This document shows, piece by piece, positions 8,776 through 17,823 of a stretch of 64,000 nt of DNA (position 1 is its first letter; every line of letters starts with the position of its first letter). A program made the position numbers and the translations under genes. The stretch covers positions 1-64,000 of the forward strand of contig CAYLTY010000010.1 in the NCBI GenBank assembly GCA_964386705.1, given 5' to 3'. Source of the stretch: AM-0621 sp964386705 (GTDB lineage Bacteria > Planctomycetota > Planctomycetia > Planctomycetales > Planctomycetaceae). Under the pieces are notes generated by a model. The model made no database searches and had not been told where the DNA came from. It saw only the letters and a list, made by a program, of their open reading frames with translations.

Positions 8776-9927
8776 CTAATGACTTGCCACTGGCTCTCGA
8801 CTGTTGAGTTCTGCTTGCTTGGCGGCGACTCCAATCGCCCCCGCCGCACCGAACATCGCTGCCGAAATCGGTAACAGCCACCACAGGCTGAATTGAAATT
8901 GTTTGATCGTCATGACAGCGACGACATTGGCTAACGACAGCGGAATCATCACCTTCCAGGCCAGTCCCATGAGCTGGTCAAACCGGAAGCGTGGAATCGT
9001 CCAACGCAACAGCATGATGAAGATGACTACGGAGAGCACCTTCGCCATCAGCACCCCCAGCTTGACGAAAGTCACACCCGGGTAAGCCGAGGTCACTTCC
9101 GCGATGCCGGGGAAATGCCAGCCACCGAAGAACAGGATTGCTGTCAGGAAGCTGACCGTAATCACGTGCGTGTATTCGCCCAGGAAGAACAGCGCGAACT
9201 TCAACGCCGAGTACTCCGTGTGATAACCGCCGACGAGTTCCTGCTCGCATTCCGGCAAGTCGAACGGCATACGATTGGATTCAGCCAGAGCTGCAGTGAA
9301 GAAGATCAAACAGGCCAGCGGCTGATACCAGATATTCCAGTCGAGGATGCTGACCGCCTGTTTTAGCAGAATCGTTTCTAGATTGAGCGAGCCAGTCATC
9401 AGAGCAATGCCCAGCACGGACATGCCCAGTGGAATCTCGTAGCTGACGACCTGAGCACTCGCTCGCAACGATCCCAGGGCGCTGTACTTATTGTTCGAGG
9501 CCCAACCACCGAGAATCACACCGTAAACGGCAAGACTCGTGACGGCGAAAATGAAGACGATACCAATATCAATTCCGGGGGCGATGATGAACCGCAGCGC
9601 CTTGTATCCGCCGATCTCCAAATCCGCGGCTACGTCGCCGAACGGTACTACCGAAAACGCCAGCAGAGTCGTGAACACCGAGATCGTCGGGGCGATGAGA
9701 AACATCACCTTGTCGACGTGATCCGGGATGATGTCCTCTTTGAGCAGGAACTTCAGACCGTCCGCCAAAGGCTGAAACAGGCCATATGGGCCGACGCGAT
9801 TCGGACCGACGCGGTCCTGCATAAACGCCGACAGCTTGCGCTCGACATAAATCAGATACGAGCACGCGCCGAGAGTTCCTCCCAGCACGGCTGCGATCGT
9901 GATGACTGTAGTGATGAGTTCCGCCAT
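8776..9927 (-). CDS. nuoH: NADH-quinone oxidoreductase subunit H
   Basis: Membrane subunit H, which with NuoB and NuoD forms the quinone chamber. 383 residues, eight or nine predicted helices. Signature segments are 'YVERKLSAFMQDRVGPNRVGP' read in parts near residue 30, 'PLADGLKFLLKEDIIP', 'GWASNNKYSALGSLRASAQVVSYEIP' in parts with the conserved GS.R..AQ.ISYE, and 'AESNRMPFDLPECEQELVGGYHTEYS' in parts, the acidic loop at the quinone site. It is longer than the E. coli protein (325) because of C-terminal helices. ATG at 9927. It lies 24 nt after nuoG. Confidence 0.97.
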   Translation of the reverse strand: MAELITTVITIAAVLGGTLGACSYLIYVERKLSAFMQDRVGPNRVGPYGLFQPLADGLKFLLKEDIIPDHVDKVMFLIAPTISVFTTLLAFSVVPFGDVAADLEIGGYKALRFIIAPGIDIGIVFIFAVTSLAVYGVILGGWASNNKYSALGSLRASAQVVSYEIPLGMSVLGIALMTGSLNLETILLKQAVSILDWNIWYQPLACLIFFTAALAESNRMPFDLPECEQELVGGYHTEYSALKFALFFLGEYTHVITVSFLTAILFFGGWHFPGIAEVTSAYPGVTFVKLGVLMAKVLSVVIFIMLLRWTIPRFRFDQLMGLAWKVMIPLSLANVVAVMTIKQFQFSLWWLLPISAAMFGAAGAIGVAAKQAELNSREPVASH

Positions 9928-9951
9928 GGATTCTACATGTGCCTTTTATGA

Positions 9952-11619
9952 CTACGTGGCTGCTACCGGTTCAGGCTGTGCAGCCGTCGAAACGCCGAAT
10001 TCGCCCAAGTCCCCGCAGCTCAAGGCTGAAAGGCTCGGAATCGTTTGACCGATTTCTTTCCGCAAATTGTTCGCATTGAAGAGACCGCGCCGTTCCGCGA
10101 GATCCCACAGAATTCGACCATCCGGGCGAGCATCGTCAGGACCGTGAATCGAGCGACGAACCGCCTGAGCCAAACCCGAATGATTGATGAAGGTGCCATC
10201 CTTCTCGGCGAAGGAAGTTCCCGCGAGCACGATCTGTGCGGCTTGAGTCAGCGGACTGGCCAGCAGATCTTGCACGATCAGTAGCTTCAGAGATTTGAGC
10301 GCAGCCAGATCGCTATCGTTCCATGTCGCTTCGGGATCGCCACCAACCAGATAAACGGTATCAATCGCCCCTGACTGGATGGCCGACAGCACGTCCGCGT
10401 AAGGCACTACGTCGCCCTGGAAGTGCTGCAGGACGCGTTCGACGCCAGCGCGATTCGGAGCCTTCTCAGCGCGAATGGTAAACTTCGGATTGCCATCCGC
10501 ATTGCCGCGCACATCCTTCGGGTAATGATCGTCTTCGCCGACGGTTCGAGTGGGCCCGATCGCCAGCGAAACGTGCTCTGACATCTTCTTCAGATAGCTG
10601 CACAGCAAGTAGGCCTCTTCCACAGTGGCCCACGGTGAAATAATCGCGGCGACTGCGTGCGGCTGACTGCTGACTCGATCGTCGAGAGCTTTGCGAACTG
10701 CCGGCAGGATGACATCCCAGTCACGCGAGGCCAGAGTCCCCTTCTGCCGCAATTCGGGCATCTGCAGACGCTTGTCGGAATGGATATATTTCCAGCCGAA
10801 GCGGCCTTCGTCGCACATGAAGTGACCTTGAGCCTGCGGATTCACTCGCGGCTTCAGGCGATGCACGACGTCTTTGTTCTGATCAACCGTAATACTGCAA
10901 CCAGTGCTGCAGCCGGGACACACAGACTTCGTATTCTGCAGGAACCAGACGCGCTGCTGATACAAAAAGTCCTTACTGCAGAGCGCACCGACCGGGCAGA
11001 TATCAACAACATTACCCGCCAGCTTGTTATTGCATGGTATGCCGGGGAAAATATCGATTTCTTCATGCGTGCCGCGGCTGGTTACCTGCATTTCCGCAGT
11101 GCCGCTGATCTCGCGAGTGAACCGGACGCATCGCGTGCACATGATGCAGCGGTCGGTGAACAACGTGATCTGATCGCCGATGTAGTCTTTGTCCGGCTTA
11201 ATGTTTTTTGGCTCTTGCAACCGACTGTAACCGCGACCGTAGCCGTAGCTGTAGTCCTGCAATCCGCATTCGCCGGCCTGATCGCAGACGGGGCAGTCCA
11301 GCGGATGATTCAGCAGCAGATACTCCAAAGTCGCCTTTTGAGCGTCCTTCACCTTCGGACTGTTGGTGATAATGACAGTGCCGTCTTTGACCGGCGTCTG
11401 GCAACCAGGCACCAGCTTCGGCTGCATGGCAATGGTGCCATCCGGCTTCTTGTCACCCACTTCGACCAGGCACATGCGGCAACTGGCGACGACCGACAAC
11501 TGAGAATGCCAGCAATAATGCGGGATCTCTTCGTTCAGTCGAGCTGCCGCTTGAATGCAATTCAGTCGCTCGCTGTCACCGATCGTGACTGGTTCGTTAT
11601 TGACGTAAACAGTGGCCAT
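9952..11619 (-). CDS. nuoG: NADH-quinone oxidoreductase subunit G, short form
   Basis: Iron-sulfur subunit of the NADH module. The 555-residue protein starts with the [2Fe-2S] ferredoxin domain (CWHSQLSVVASCRMC then C), followed by the His-ligated cluster 'HPLDCPVCDQAGECGLQDYS', and then the 'CIMCTRCVRF' and 'NVVDICPVGAL' motifs for further [4Fe-4S] clusters. 'CPGCSTGC' at the start of the molybdopterin-oxidoreductase-like part is the N7-type ligand set. The C-terminal molybdopterin-type domain is short: the whole protein is about 130-350 residues below the usual 690-900. It is intact in frame, so this looks like a lineage trait and not a frameshift. Confidence 0.94.
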   Translation of the reverse strand: MATVYVNNEPVTIGDSERLNCIQAAARLNEEIPHYCWHSQLSVVASCRMCLVEVGDKKPDGTIAMQPKLVPGCQTPVKDGTVIITNSPKVKDAQKATLEYLLLNHPLDCPVCDQAGECGLQDYSYGYGRGYSRLQEPKNIKPDKDYIGDQITLFTDRCIMCTRCVRFTREISGTAEMQVTSRGTHEEIDIFPGIPCNNKLAGNVVDICPVGALCSKDFLYQQRVWFLQNTKSVCPGCSTGCSITVDQNKDVVHRLKPRVNPQAQGHFMCDEGRFGWKYIHSDKRLQMPELRQKGTLASRDWDVILPAVRKALDDRVSSQPHAVAAIISPWATVEEAYLLCSYLKKMSEHVSLAIGPTRTVGEDDHYPKDVRGNADGNPKFTIRAEKAPNRAGVERVLQHFQGDVVPYADVLSAIQSGAIDTVYLVGGDPEATWNDSDLAALKSLKLLIVQDLLASPLTQAAQIVLAGTSFAEKDGTFINHSGLAQAVRRSIHGPDDARPDGRILWDLAERRGLFNANNLRKEIGQTIPSLSALSCGDLGEFGVSTAAQPEPVAAT

Positions 11620-11756
11620 AAGCGTGCTTTGTTGTCGTAATCTTCAAGAGCGGCGGCTCCGAAGAATGTCCTTCATTGAACAGTGACGATGAGGTCATCG
11701 CCGCCGAGTCTGTATTTCAAATAAACTGCAACACCGCTAACGAATGATCAATCTGC

Positions 11757-13085
11757 CTAGTGAGCACCCGCCGGAATCGGATCCACCGACTTGCGACCGC
11801 TCTTGATGTAGTCTTCAAACTCGCTTCGGAATTTCTTGATCGCATTCTTGATGGGCCAAGCCGCACCGTCGGACAGACCGCAAATCGTCGTGCCCGGAAT
11901 GATGCCCATCGAACTCGCAACTTCGACCAGCAGGTCGAGATCGCGAAGTTCACCATGACCTGCTCGTACGCGATTGAGAATCTTGTGCATCCACGCCGTG
12001 CCTTCGCGGCAGGGAGTACACTGACCGCAGGACTCGTGAGCGAAGAACCGAGCACAGTTGAAGAGCACATCCACCATGCTGGTCTGATCGTCGATAACCG
12101 TGACGGCTGCCGTTCCCAGACCGAGGCATCCGACTTTGCCGGGGCCATTGAAGTCCAGCGGAGTATCAAGTTCGCTGGCCGACATGAAGCCCATACTGAT
12201 ACCGCCGGGCACGACCGCTTTCGCCTGACGTCCCTTCCAGACTCCGCCACCGTGCTCTTCAATCAACTGCCGGGCGGTAATACCCATCGGCAATTCGACG
12301 CAGCACGGATTATTAACGTGCCCGCTAATGCAGTAGAGCTTGGGGCCATAGCTACCAGCATCACGCGGATTATTCGGATCTGGCGGCACGCCCATCGACT
12401 TAAACCAGTCGCCGCCGCGTTGCAGAATCTGCTTCACGCAGCAGAGAGTCTCGACGTTATTGACGATCGTCGGCTTGCGGAACAGGCCCTCGATCGCCGG
12501 AAACGGCGGCTTGATACGCGGCCAGGCGCGCTTGCCTTCGAGGCTTTCAATGAGTCCCGTCTCTTCACCGCAAATGTACGCTGCCGCACCGCGATGCAGC
12601 CGGATATCGAGCGAGAAATCAGACCCCAGCACGCTCTTGCCGAGGATGCCGTTGGCATAGCATTCATCGATTGCAGCCTGCATGGCTCGATAGCTGCGGC
12701 CGTATTCGTATCGAACGTAGATATAGGCCGAATTTGACTTGATCGCGTGGCAAGCGATTGCAATGCCTTCGAGAAGTTGATGCGGATCCTTCTCCATCAG
12801 GATGCGATTGTTGAACGTCGCCGGTTCGGATTCGTCCGCGTTGACGGCGAGATAAATCGGTCCCGGATGGTCCTTGGGCAGGAACGTCCACTTTAGACCG
12901 CAAGGAAAGCCTGCACCGCCACGACCGCGCAGGCCGGAATTCTTGACTTCATTGATGACATCCACGGGAGCCATGCCAAGCGCCTTCTTCAGCGCCTCGT
13001 AGCCTCCATCCGCACGATAGCTGGCCAGTGCCGGGCTATCGGGTTTGTGAATGCGAGCGAGCAGTGTTGGTTCGAATTGGGCCAC
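11757..13085 (-). CDS. nuoF: NADH-quinone oxidoreductase subunit F (FMN, NADH site)
   Basis: Subunit that oxidises NADH, binds FMN and carries cluster N3. 442 residues, normal length. The NADH/FMN glycine-rich motif 'GRGGAGFPCGLKW' is near residue 53, followed by 'NADESEPATFNNRILMEKDPH' in parts, the acidic FMN loop. 'GEETGLIESLEGKR' and the C-terminal cluster motif 'ESCGQCTPCREGT' plus a later Cys (GTTICGLSDG) are complete. The start is GTG at 13085 with no clear Shine-Dalgarno sequence, which is odd for this operon. A 137-nt gap separates it from nuoG, the widest gap in the operon. Confidence 0.97.
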   Translation of the reverse strand: MAQFEPTLLARIHKPDSPALASYRADGGYEALKKALGMAPVDVINEVKNSGLRGRGGAGFPCGLKWTFLPKDHPGPIYLAVNADESEPATFNNRILMEKDPHQLLEGIAIACHAIKSNSAYIYVRYEYGRSYRAMQAAIDECYANGILGKSVLGSDFSLDIRLHRGAAAYICGEETGLIESLEGKRAWPRIKPPFPAIEGLFRKPTIVNNVETLCCVKQILQRGGDWFKSMGVPPDPNNPRDAGSYGPKLYCISGHVNNPCCVELPMGITARQLIEEHGGGVWKGRQAKAVVPGGISMGFMSASELDTPLDFNGPGKVGCLGLGTAAVTVIDDQTSMVDVLFNCARFFAHESCGQCTPCREGTAWMHKILNRVRAGHGELRDLDLLVEVASSMGIIPGTTICGLSDGAAWPIKNAIKKFRSEFEDYIKSGRKSVDPIPAGAH

Positions 13086-13156
13086 GGTGTTGAGTCAGTC
13101 TAAGAGGCCAGGAAATTGTTCGTGTCGTTTTTGTGTGTATCAAGGAGACTCAGCGG

Positions 13157-13642
13157 CTAGCTCTTGGATCGCAACCCATCGATCAGGGTCATGGCTGAGT
13201 CCGGTGTCATATTCATTTCACATTCATCGTTAACCAGCAGGCAGGGAGCACCATCGCAACCGCCGAGGCATTCCGCGAACTCCAGTGTCACCTTGCCATC
13301 CGAGGTCGTCTCGCCGGGCTTAACCTGCAGTCGATTACACAGTTCTCCCAGCAGCTCTTCACCACCGCGCAACATGCAGGAAATGCTGCGACAGACCCAC
13401 ACGCGGTGGTTGCCGAGCGGATCCTTCTCGGTGCGGAAGAACTGATAGAAGCTCATCGTGTCGTGCACCTCAGACGGGTGCAGTTCCAGGAGCTCCGCAA
13501 TCTCCCGAATGGCATCCAGCGACACCTGACGATACTCGTCATGCACGATGTGCAGAGCGGGCAAAGTTACAGCTCGCTTGTTCGGGTATTTCGGAAACTG
13601 CTCGCGGATCTTTTCGCGAATGGCTTCAGATAAGACGGGCAT
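13157..13642 (-). CDS. nuoE: NADH-quinone oxidoreductase subunit E ([2Fe-2S])
   Basis: Thioredoxin-fold subunit of the NADH module holding cluster N1a. 161 residues. The cluster ligands are visible as 'CRSISCMLRGGEEL' and 'CLGGCDGAPCLLV', i.e. C-x4-C and C-x3-C. The N-terminal helical part 'LPALHIVHDEYRQVSLDAIREIAELL' in parts is the normal NuoE helical bundle, and 'VHDTMSFYQFF' the conserved bridge. It lies 44 nt after nuoD and 71 nt before nuoF. The length is typical and no anomaly is seen. Confidence 0.97.
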   Translation of the reverse strand: MPVLSEAIREKIREQFPKYPNKRAVTLPALHIVHDEYRQVSLDAIREIAELLELHPSEVHDTMSFYQFFRTEKDPLGNHRVWVCRSISCMLRGGEELLGELCNRLQVKPGETTSDGKVTLEFAECLGGCDGAPCLLVNDECEMNMTPDSAMTLIDGLRSKS

Positions 13643-13686
13643 ATCAATTCTCTAAAGAAGCTGGATCGTTGATTGGCAAGTCGTAA

Positions 13687-14913
13687 TTATCGATCCAACT
13701 CGGCTGCAATAATGTTCAAGGACCCCAGAATCGCGACGACGTCGCTCAACAGGTGGCCGCGAATTAAGTGTGGGAAAACGGCAAAGTGAATATATGACGG
13801 CGGTCGTGTGCGAGCCCGGTAGGCGGTCTTCGTTCCGTTGCTCGCAATGTAGAAGCCGAGTTCACCATTCGGAGCTTCCACGGCCGCGTAAATTTCTTCC
13901 TTCGGAGTCTCAAAGCCGCGATTCGGCATGATGACTTCGAAGTGCTGAATCAGACCTTCGATACTGCGATAAACCGCCGGCTTGGCGGGCAGAACAGCTC
14001 GGCTGCCGCCATCAACTTCGACGTTCACCGGACCAGCAGGCAGGTTCTCCAGCGTCTGCTCGATGATCTTCAGGCTCTCGGCCATTTCCTGCATACGCAC
14101 TAGATAGCGAGCGTAGCAGTCGCCGCCCTGCGAGCAGCAAACCTTGAAGTCCAGATCGCCATAAGCGAGATATGGCTCGTCTTTGCGGAGATCGCGAACG
14201 ACGCCGCTGGCTCGTGCTACCGGACCGGCGCAACTGAAATTAATCGCGTCTTCTTTGGTCAAGACGCCCACGCCCTTGATACGGTCGATGAAGATTCGAT
14301 TGCGTGTCAGCAGGCGGTGCGTTTCCGCATGTGTCTTGGGGAAGTCGCGCACAAACTCGCGGACCTTGTTTACCCACTCGAGATTCACGTCGAACAGCAC
14401 GCCGCCGACGCGCGTATAACTCGTGTGAAAGCGCTGCCCGGAAGCGAATTCGACAATGTCGTAAATCCGCTCGCGCATCGTGAAGCAGTACAGGAACGCG
14501 GTGAACGCACCCAAGTCCAGAGCCGATGTGCCAACATTCAGTAGGTGGTCCTGAATACGCATCAACTCGGACAGCAGCGTGCGGAGATACTTGCAGCGGG
14601 GAGTCAGTTCGATCCCCATCAGCTTTTCGACCGCGTGGTGCCAGGCGATTTCGTTGGCCAGCGGTGACAGATAATTCATCCGGTCGACGATAGTCACATA
14701 CTGGTTGAAGTCCAGATGCTCGGCGAGCTTCTCAAATCCCGAATGCAGATACCCGATATGCGGAATCGCGTTAATGACCTTCTCACCGTCCAGGGTGAGA
14801 ATCAGGCGCAATGTGGTATGCGTTGCTGGGTGCTGCGGACCAAAATTCAGAGTCCAGAGGTACTCTTTATCTGGTGCATCCGTGGCTTCGAGATCAGCAA
14901 GTGTCAGAGGCAT
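13687..14913 (-). CDS. nuoD: NADH-quinone oxidoreductase subunit D
   Basis: 49-kDa-type subunit that shapes the quinone reduction site with NuoB. 408 residues, normal. Visible family segments: 'FGPQHPATHTTLRLILTLDGE' in parts with the HPxxH quinone loop, 'IPHIGYLHSGFEKLAEHLDFNQ' in parts, 'DRMNYLSPLANEIAWHHAVE', and the C-terminal 'LLSDVVAILGSLNIIAAELDR', which replaces the hydrogenase C-terminus. NuoC and NuoD are separate genes, not fused as in E. coli. It lies 39 nt after nuoC. No strong ribosome site was seen before the ATG. Confidence 0.97.
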   Translation of the reverse strand: MPLTLADLEATDAPDKEYLWTLNFGPQHPATHTTLRLILTLDGEKVINAIPHIGYLHSGFEKLAEHLDFNQYVTIVDRMNYLSPLANEIAWHHAVEKLMGIELTPRCKYLRTLLSELMRIQDHLLNVGTSALDLGAFTAFLYCFTMRERIYDIVEFASGQRFHTSYTRVGGVLFDVNLEWVNKVREFVRDFPKTHAETHRLLTRNRIFIDRIKGVGVLTKEDAINFSCAGPVARASGVVRDLRKDEPYLAYGDLDFKVCCSQGGDCYARYLVRMQEMAESLKIIEQTLENLPAGPVNVEVDGGSRAVLPAKPAVYRSIEGLIQHFEVIMPNRGFETPKEEIYAAVEAPNGELGFYIASNGTKTAYRARTRPPSYIHFAVFPHLIRGHLLSDVVAILGSLNIIAAELDR

Positions 14914-14952
14914 AGGAGAAAATCACATTAGGGAGAACGGATCTCGTCGCGT

Positions 14953-15444
14953 TTAGCTGTCAGCCCGAGTGATGACAGGGAAGTTGTGCCGCTCGCCACG
15001 GCCCTTCAACGGATAGTCTTTTCGCAGAGGAAACGCTGTAAACTCGTCGGGACTCAGGATGCGCCGCAGGTCAGGATGTCCGACGAATGTGATACCGAAC
15101 ATGTCGTAGACTTCGCGTTCCATCCAGTCCGCTCCTCGCCACAGGTTGTATACCGTCGGCAGTGTCGGATTGGGGTCGTTCACGAAAACTTTGACGTACA
15201 AACGCTCTCCGGCTTCCATATTCAACAGCGCGTAGATCACGCCGAAGCGGTCAGTTGCATTCTCCCACTCCAGATAATCCACAGCCGTGATATCAACCAG
15301 ATAATTGAAACCCGCAGCGTGATACAGATGCGAGAGCAGCGCATGCGCCTTTTCCGCCGGGCAGATGACCCGGCGATTGTCTCTGAACTCAGACAGGCTG
15401 AGCTCCGAGCCAAATTGAGCCTGCAGTGCGGTAATGTCGATCAT
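14953..15444 (-). CDS. nuoC: NADH-quinone oxidoreductase subunit C
   Basis: 30-kDa-type subunit of the peripheral arm, 163 residues. The signature 'ADWMEREVYDMFGITFVGHPDLRRIL' (read in parts, residues about 105-130) is diagnostic for this family, and 'YPLKGRGE' near the C-terminus matches the 'FPLRKDYPLKG' consensus. The N-terminal half has the alpha/beta fold segment 'LYHAAGFNYLVDITAVDYLEW'. It scaffolds NuoB and NuoD and holds no cofactor. It lies 42 nt after nuoB. Confidence 0.96.
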   Translation of the reverse strand: MIDITALQAQFGSELSLSEFRDNRRVICPAEKAHALLSHLYHAAGFNYLVDITAVDYLEWENATDRFGVIYALLNMEAGERLYVKVFVNDPNPTLPTVYNLWRGADWMEREVYDMFGITFVGHPDLRRILSPDEFTAFPLRKDYPLKGRGERHNFPVITRADS

Positions 15445-15486
15445 TGAGTCTCTCGTGAAACAAGGACGCGTTAGAAAACCGACTGC

Positions 15487-16083
15487 TTAAGTCTTCAAAT
15501 CCGGTGCGTGGAAAATCGGCAGGCCCTCAACAGGTGTGGCCTGGCGGAGACGACGCAGCTCTTCGAGTTCCAAGGGTTCAGGTCCTGTCGCCTCGGTCCG
15601 TTGAATGAACTCGCGTCCGTTCAATGTTCCCGTTTGTTTGATCCGGTTTTGAAGTTCAATAATTCCGGCAATGAGTTGTTCAGGTCGCGGCGGACAACCA
15701 GGCACGTACAGGTCGACCGGAATGAAGCGGTCAACGCCTTGAACCACGGCGTACGTGTCAAAGACACCGCCCGAGCAGGCACAGGCTCCCATAGAGATGC
15801 ACCACTTCGGTTCCGGCATCTGCAACCAGATCCGCTGTAAGACGGGCAACATCTTCGTGACAACGCGTCCGGCCACGATCAGCAGGTCGCATTGTCGCGG
15901 GCTGAAGCGCATGACTTCAGCGCCGAAGCGAGCCAAGTCGAAGCGAGATGAAGCCGTCGCCATCAATTCGATGCCACAGCAGGCCGTCGCGAACGGCATC
16001 GGCCACAAACTGTTGGAGCGAACCCAGTTAGCTGCGACGTCCAACTTCGTCAGAAAGACGTTTTCCGGTAGTCCTACCGCCAT
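15487..16083 (-). CDS. nuoB: NADH-quinone oxidoreductase subunit B (cluster N2)
   Basis: Subunit carrying the terminal [4Fe-4S] cluster N2, which reduces quinone. With the start used here the protein has 198 residues. All four ligands are present: the tandem C35-C36 in 'FATACCGIE', C101 in 'MGACACSGG', and C130 in 'LYVPGCPPRPE'. An in-frame ATG at 16104 would add seven residues, but has no ribosome site, whereas AAAGGGG lies 7 nt before the ATG at 16083. Either start overlaps the end of nuoA (stop at 16074), so translation is coupled. The C-terminal 50 residues extend beyond the usual family end. Confidence 0.97.
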   Translation of the reverse strand: MAVGLPENVFLTKLDVAANWVRSNSLWPMPFATACCGIELMATASSRFDLARFGAEVMRFSPRQCDLLIVAGRVVTKMLPVLQRIWLQMPEPKWCISMGACACSGGVFDTYAVVQGVDRFIPVDLYVPGCPPRPEQLIAGIIELQNRIKQTGTLNGREFIQRTEATGPEPLELEELRRLRQATPVEGLPIFHAPDLKT

Positions 16084-16451
16084 CGGAACACCCCTTTCCG
16101 CCATGCGTAAACGAAGGCAATGGCCAGAGTCGCCATAAACACCAGCATCACGCCAAAAACTGTTGAACTGAGTCCGGGATCGATTCCTTTACCGCCTTCG
16201 ACGTAAGCACTTACTGCCCAAGGATAAAGGAAGAGCAGTTCCACGTCGAAAACGAGGAACAGGATCGCCACCAGGTAGAACTTCACGTCGAACGGCTGGC
16301 GAGCGTCTCCGACGGGATCCATGCCCGATTCATAGGGCATCTGCTTAACCGACGTCTTCTTACGCGGACCGATCACGTGCGCCAGGATCAGGTTCGTAAC
16401 GACGAACCCGAGCAGGATGAGCACGTAGACCACGATCGGGTGATAGTTCAT
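16074..16451 (-). CDS. nuoA: NADH-quinone oxidoreductase subunit A
   Basis: Small three-helix membrane subunit next to the quinone chamber, 125 residues. 'KQMPYESGMDPVGDARQPFDVKFYLVAILFLVFDVE' (in parts, residues 36-72) is the NuoA signature with the conserved YESG and FDVE elements. Helices lie at about 5-27, 58-82 and 95-117. It is the first gene of the operon; the leader is about 500 nt away from the divergent 16964 gene. Only a weak purine-rich ribosome site precedes the ATG. Confidence 0.97.
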   Translation of the reverse strand: MNYHPIVVYVLILLGFVVTNLILAHVIGPRKKTSVKQMPYESGMDPVGDARQPFDVKFYLVAILFLVFDVELLFLYPWAVSAYVEGGKGIDPGLSSTVFGVMLVFMATLAIAFVYAWRKGVFRWR

Positions 16452-16728
16452 GGCTCAGCTTTAGACGGTATTGGAGATCCAAACGCCTTGACCCCCTTGG
16501 TGAGGCAGGTCATGTCGATGTCCCACAAGGACTTACGTGTTTGATTCTCTTCGACACAACACCCGTGAGCGCCACCCAAACAGCATCCAGATTGCTTCAT
16601 TCAAACACGACCGAACCGGTCATGAACTCCATCGAGATGCCGACTAAAGAGTCAAGCGGTTCGGATGCTAGGCAAAGCCCATAAGGGCTGCAAGCCGCCC
16701 GTTTTGAGTGCAGTAGGGGCGTTCTCAC

Positions 16729-16747
16729 GATTGCGAAACCCGCAATC
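16729..16747. repeat. perfect 7-bp hairpin in the nuoA upstream region
   Basis: GATTGCG, loop AAACC, CGCAATC. The stem is perfect and the loop is short. No T-run follows on either strand, so it may be a regulatory or RNA structural element. Function unknown. Confidence 0.45.
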
Positions 16748-16867
16748 TGGAGCAGCAGGTAGAGCCCGAAATCCTCGGTCGATTTACAGGGGCAGGCATC
16801 GGACGGCAGAATCCTGCGGTCGCAATCGCCTCGTTTGAGTCATCGCAGGATATCGGCGTTGATCCTC

Positions 16868-16892
16868 AATAAGCTGCGAGTTCGCACTTATT
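16868..16892. promoter_or_regulatory. bulged dyad with overlapping -10-like sequence
   Basis: AATAAG-C-TGCGA, GT, TCGCA-CTTATT forms an 11-bp interrupted dyad with one unpaired C. TATTAT (16889-16894), 5 of 6 to the -10 consensus, overlaps its right edge, about 70 nt before the start of the hydroxylase gene. It could be an operator or a hairpin. No matching -35 at 16-18 nt was seen. Confidence 0.35.
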
Positions 16893-16963
16893 ATTACATA
16901 TACACCAGTTGTTCTTACTGATGTTTCCACGGCGGTGTCCGTAGATGGCATGGAGTAGTGGCC

Positions 16964-17800
16964 ATGGATGTTTTTGAGCGTCTCGAAATTGCTTCACGAT
17001 GGGCTCCGCGTATTCTCAGTAGAGAAGCGCTGGGCTACGTAGTTCTGGCGGGCTTGGCTTGGGGGCTGTTCGATCATTTGCTCCATCGCTGGACCGCTCG
17101 CCGGAAGATCAATCAGAGAACGCCCGAGGCAGCCCAGATGCGGCGCGAGTTCTTTTACTCGCTACGCAGCGTCTGCATCTTTGCCGTGGTGGGCGGCTTC
17201 ATGGTGTTTGCCATCGCGTCGGGATGGACCAATTTCTACATGGACTTCGAGAAACACGGACTGGGCTGGTTCCTGATCAGTATCGTGCTGCTGACGGTTG
17301 CTCACGACACCTGGTTCTATTGGACGCATCGGTTGATGCACCATCCGTTCTTCTTCAAGTGGATTCATCGGCTGCATCATCAGTCGATCAATACAACTCC
17401 GTGGGCGACGTATTCCTTCACTGTGACTGAGGCGGTGATTCAGGCCATCAGTACACCGTTGATGATTTTCCTGATCCCGATTCATCCGGGCGCGTTGGCG
17501 ATTTTTGCGCTCTGGCGTCACGTCTTCAGTGTGATGGGACACGCTGGCTATGAGATCTTCCCGTCAGGCTTCTTTCGCTGGGGGTTTGGTCGCATTCTCA
17601 ACACTCCGACACATCACGTTCAGCACCACACAGCGTTTCGGTCCAACTTCGGTCTGTACTTCAATGTGTGGGATCGGTTGATGGGCACCAATCATCCCGA
17701 CTACGAAGCCGTCTTTGACGAAGTGACCAATCGCCCGAAGTCTAACCAGCCGTTGGTTGAACTCGGTTTGTTGTCCGTCACTTGCGATGTTGAAGCTTGA
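16964..17800 (+). CDS. fatty acid hydroxylase / sterol desaturase family protein
   Basis: A 278-residue integral membrane di-iron oxygenase-type protein. Helices lie at about 20-40, 65-88, 100-118, and 155-195. The eight-histidine pattern is clear: H114 and H122 in 'HDTWFYWTH', 'HRLMHH' (122-127), 'HRLHH' (135-139), and 'HHVQHH' (217-222) with H193 in 'GHAGYE'. Members hydroxylate or desaturate sterols, fatty acids or sphingolipids; the substrate cannot be told here. ATG at 16964 has GGAG 8 nt upstream; an earlier in-frame GTG at 16958 is too close to it. The gene stands alone, 23 nt before the RNase H-like gene, so the two may be co-transcribed. Confidence 0.9.
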   Translation: MDVFERLEIASRWAPRILSREALGYVVLAGLAWGLFDHLLHRWTARRKINQRTPEAAQMRREFFYSLRSVCIFAVVGGFMVFAIASGWTNFYMDFEKHGLGWFLISIVLLTVAHDTWFYWTHRLMHHPFFFKWIHRLHHQSINTTPWATYSFTVTEAVIQAISTPLMIFLIPIHPGALAIFALWRHVFSVMGHAGYEIFPSGFFRWGFGRILNTPTHHVQHHTAFRSNFGLYFNVWDRLMGTNHPDYEAVFDEVTNRPKSNQPLVELGLLSVTCDVEA

Positions 17801-17823
17801 GCACCTTTTGAAGAACGCTGCCG

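Larger units (their letters stand above)
16452..16963. other. 512-nt divergent intergenic region between nuoA and a hydroxylase gene
   Basis: No gene is supported. It must hold the nuo promoter (minus strand) and the promoter of the 16964 gene. I could not find a good -35/-10 pair for nuo. Visible structures are a 7-bp hairpin with an AAACC loop at 16729-16747 and a bulged dyad at 16868-16892, each listed separately. Part of the stretch from about 16600 to 16850 has no recognisable content. Confidence 0.5.

Noticed and set aside
10657..11640. A 327-codon plus-strand frame opposite nuoG
   Set aside because: Antisense to a gene with intact Fe-S motifs; no family pattern in the plus-strand translation.
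11760..12737. A 325-codon plus-strand frame opposite nuoF
   Set aside because: Antisense to nuoF, whose flavin and cluster motifs are all present; the plus-strand translation looks random.
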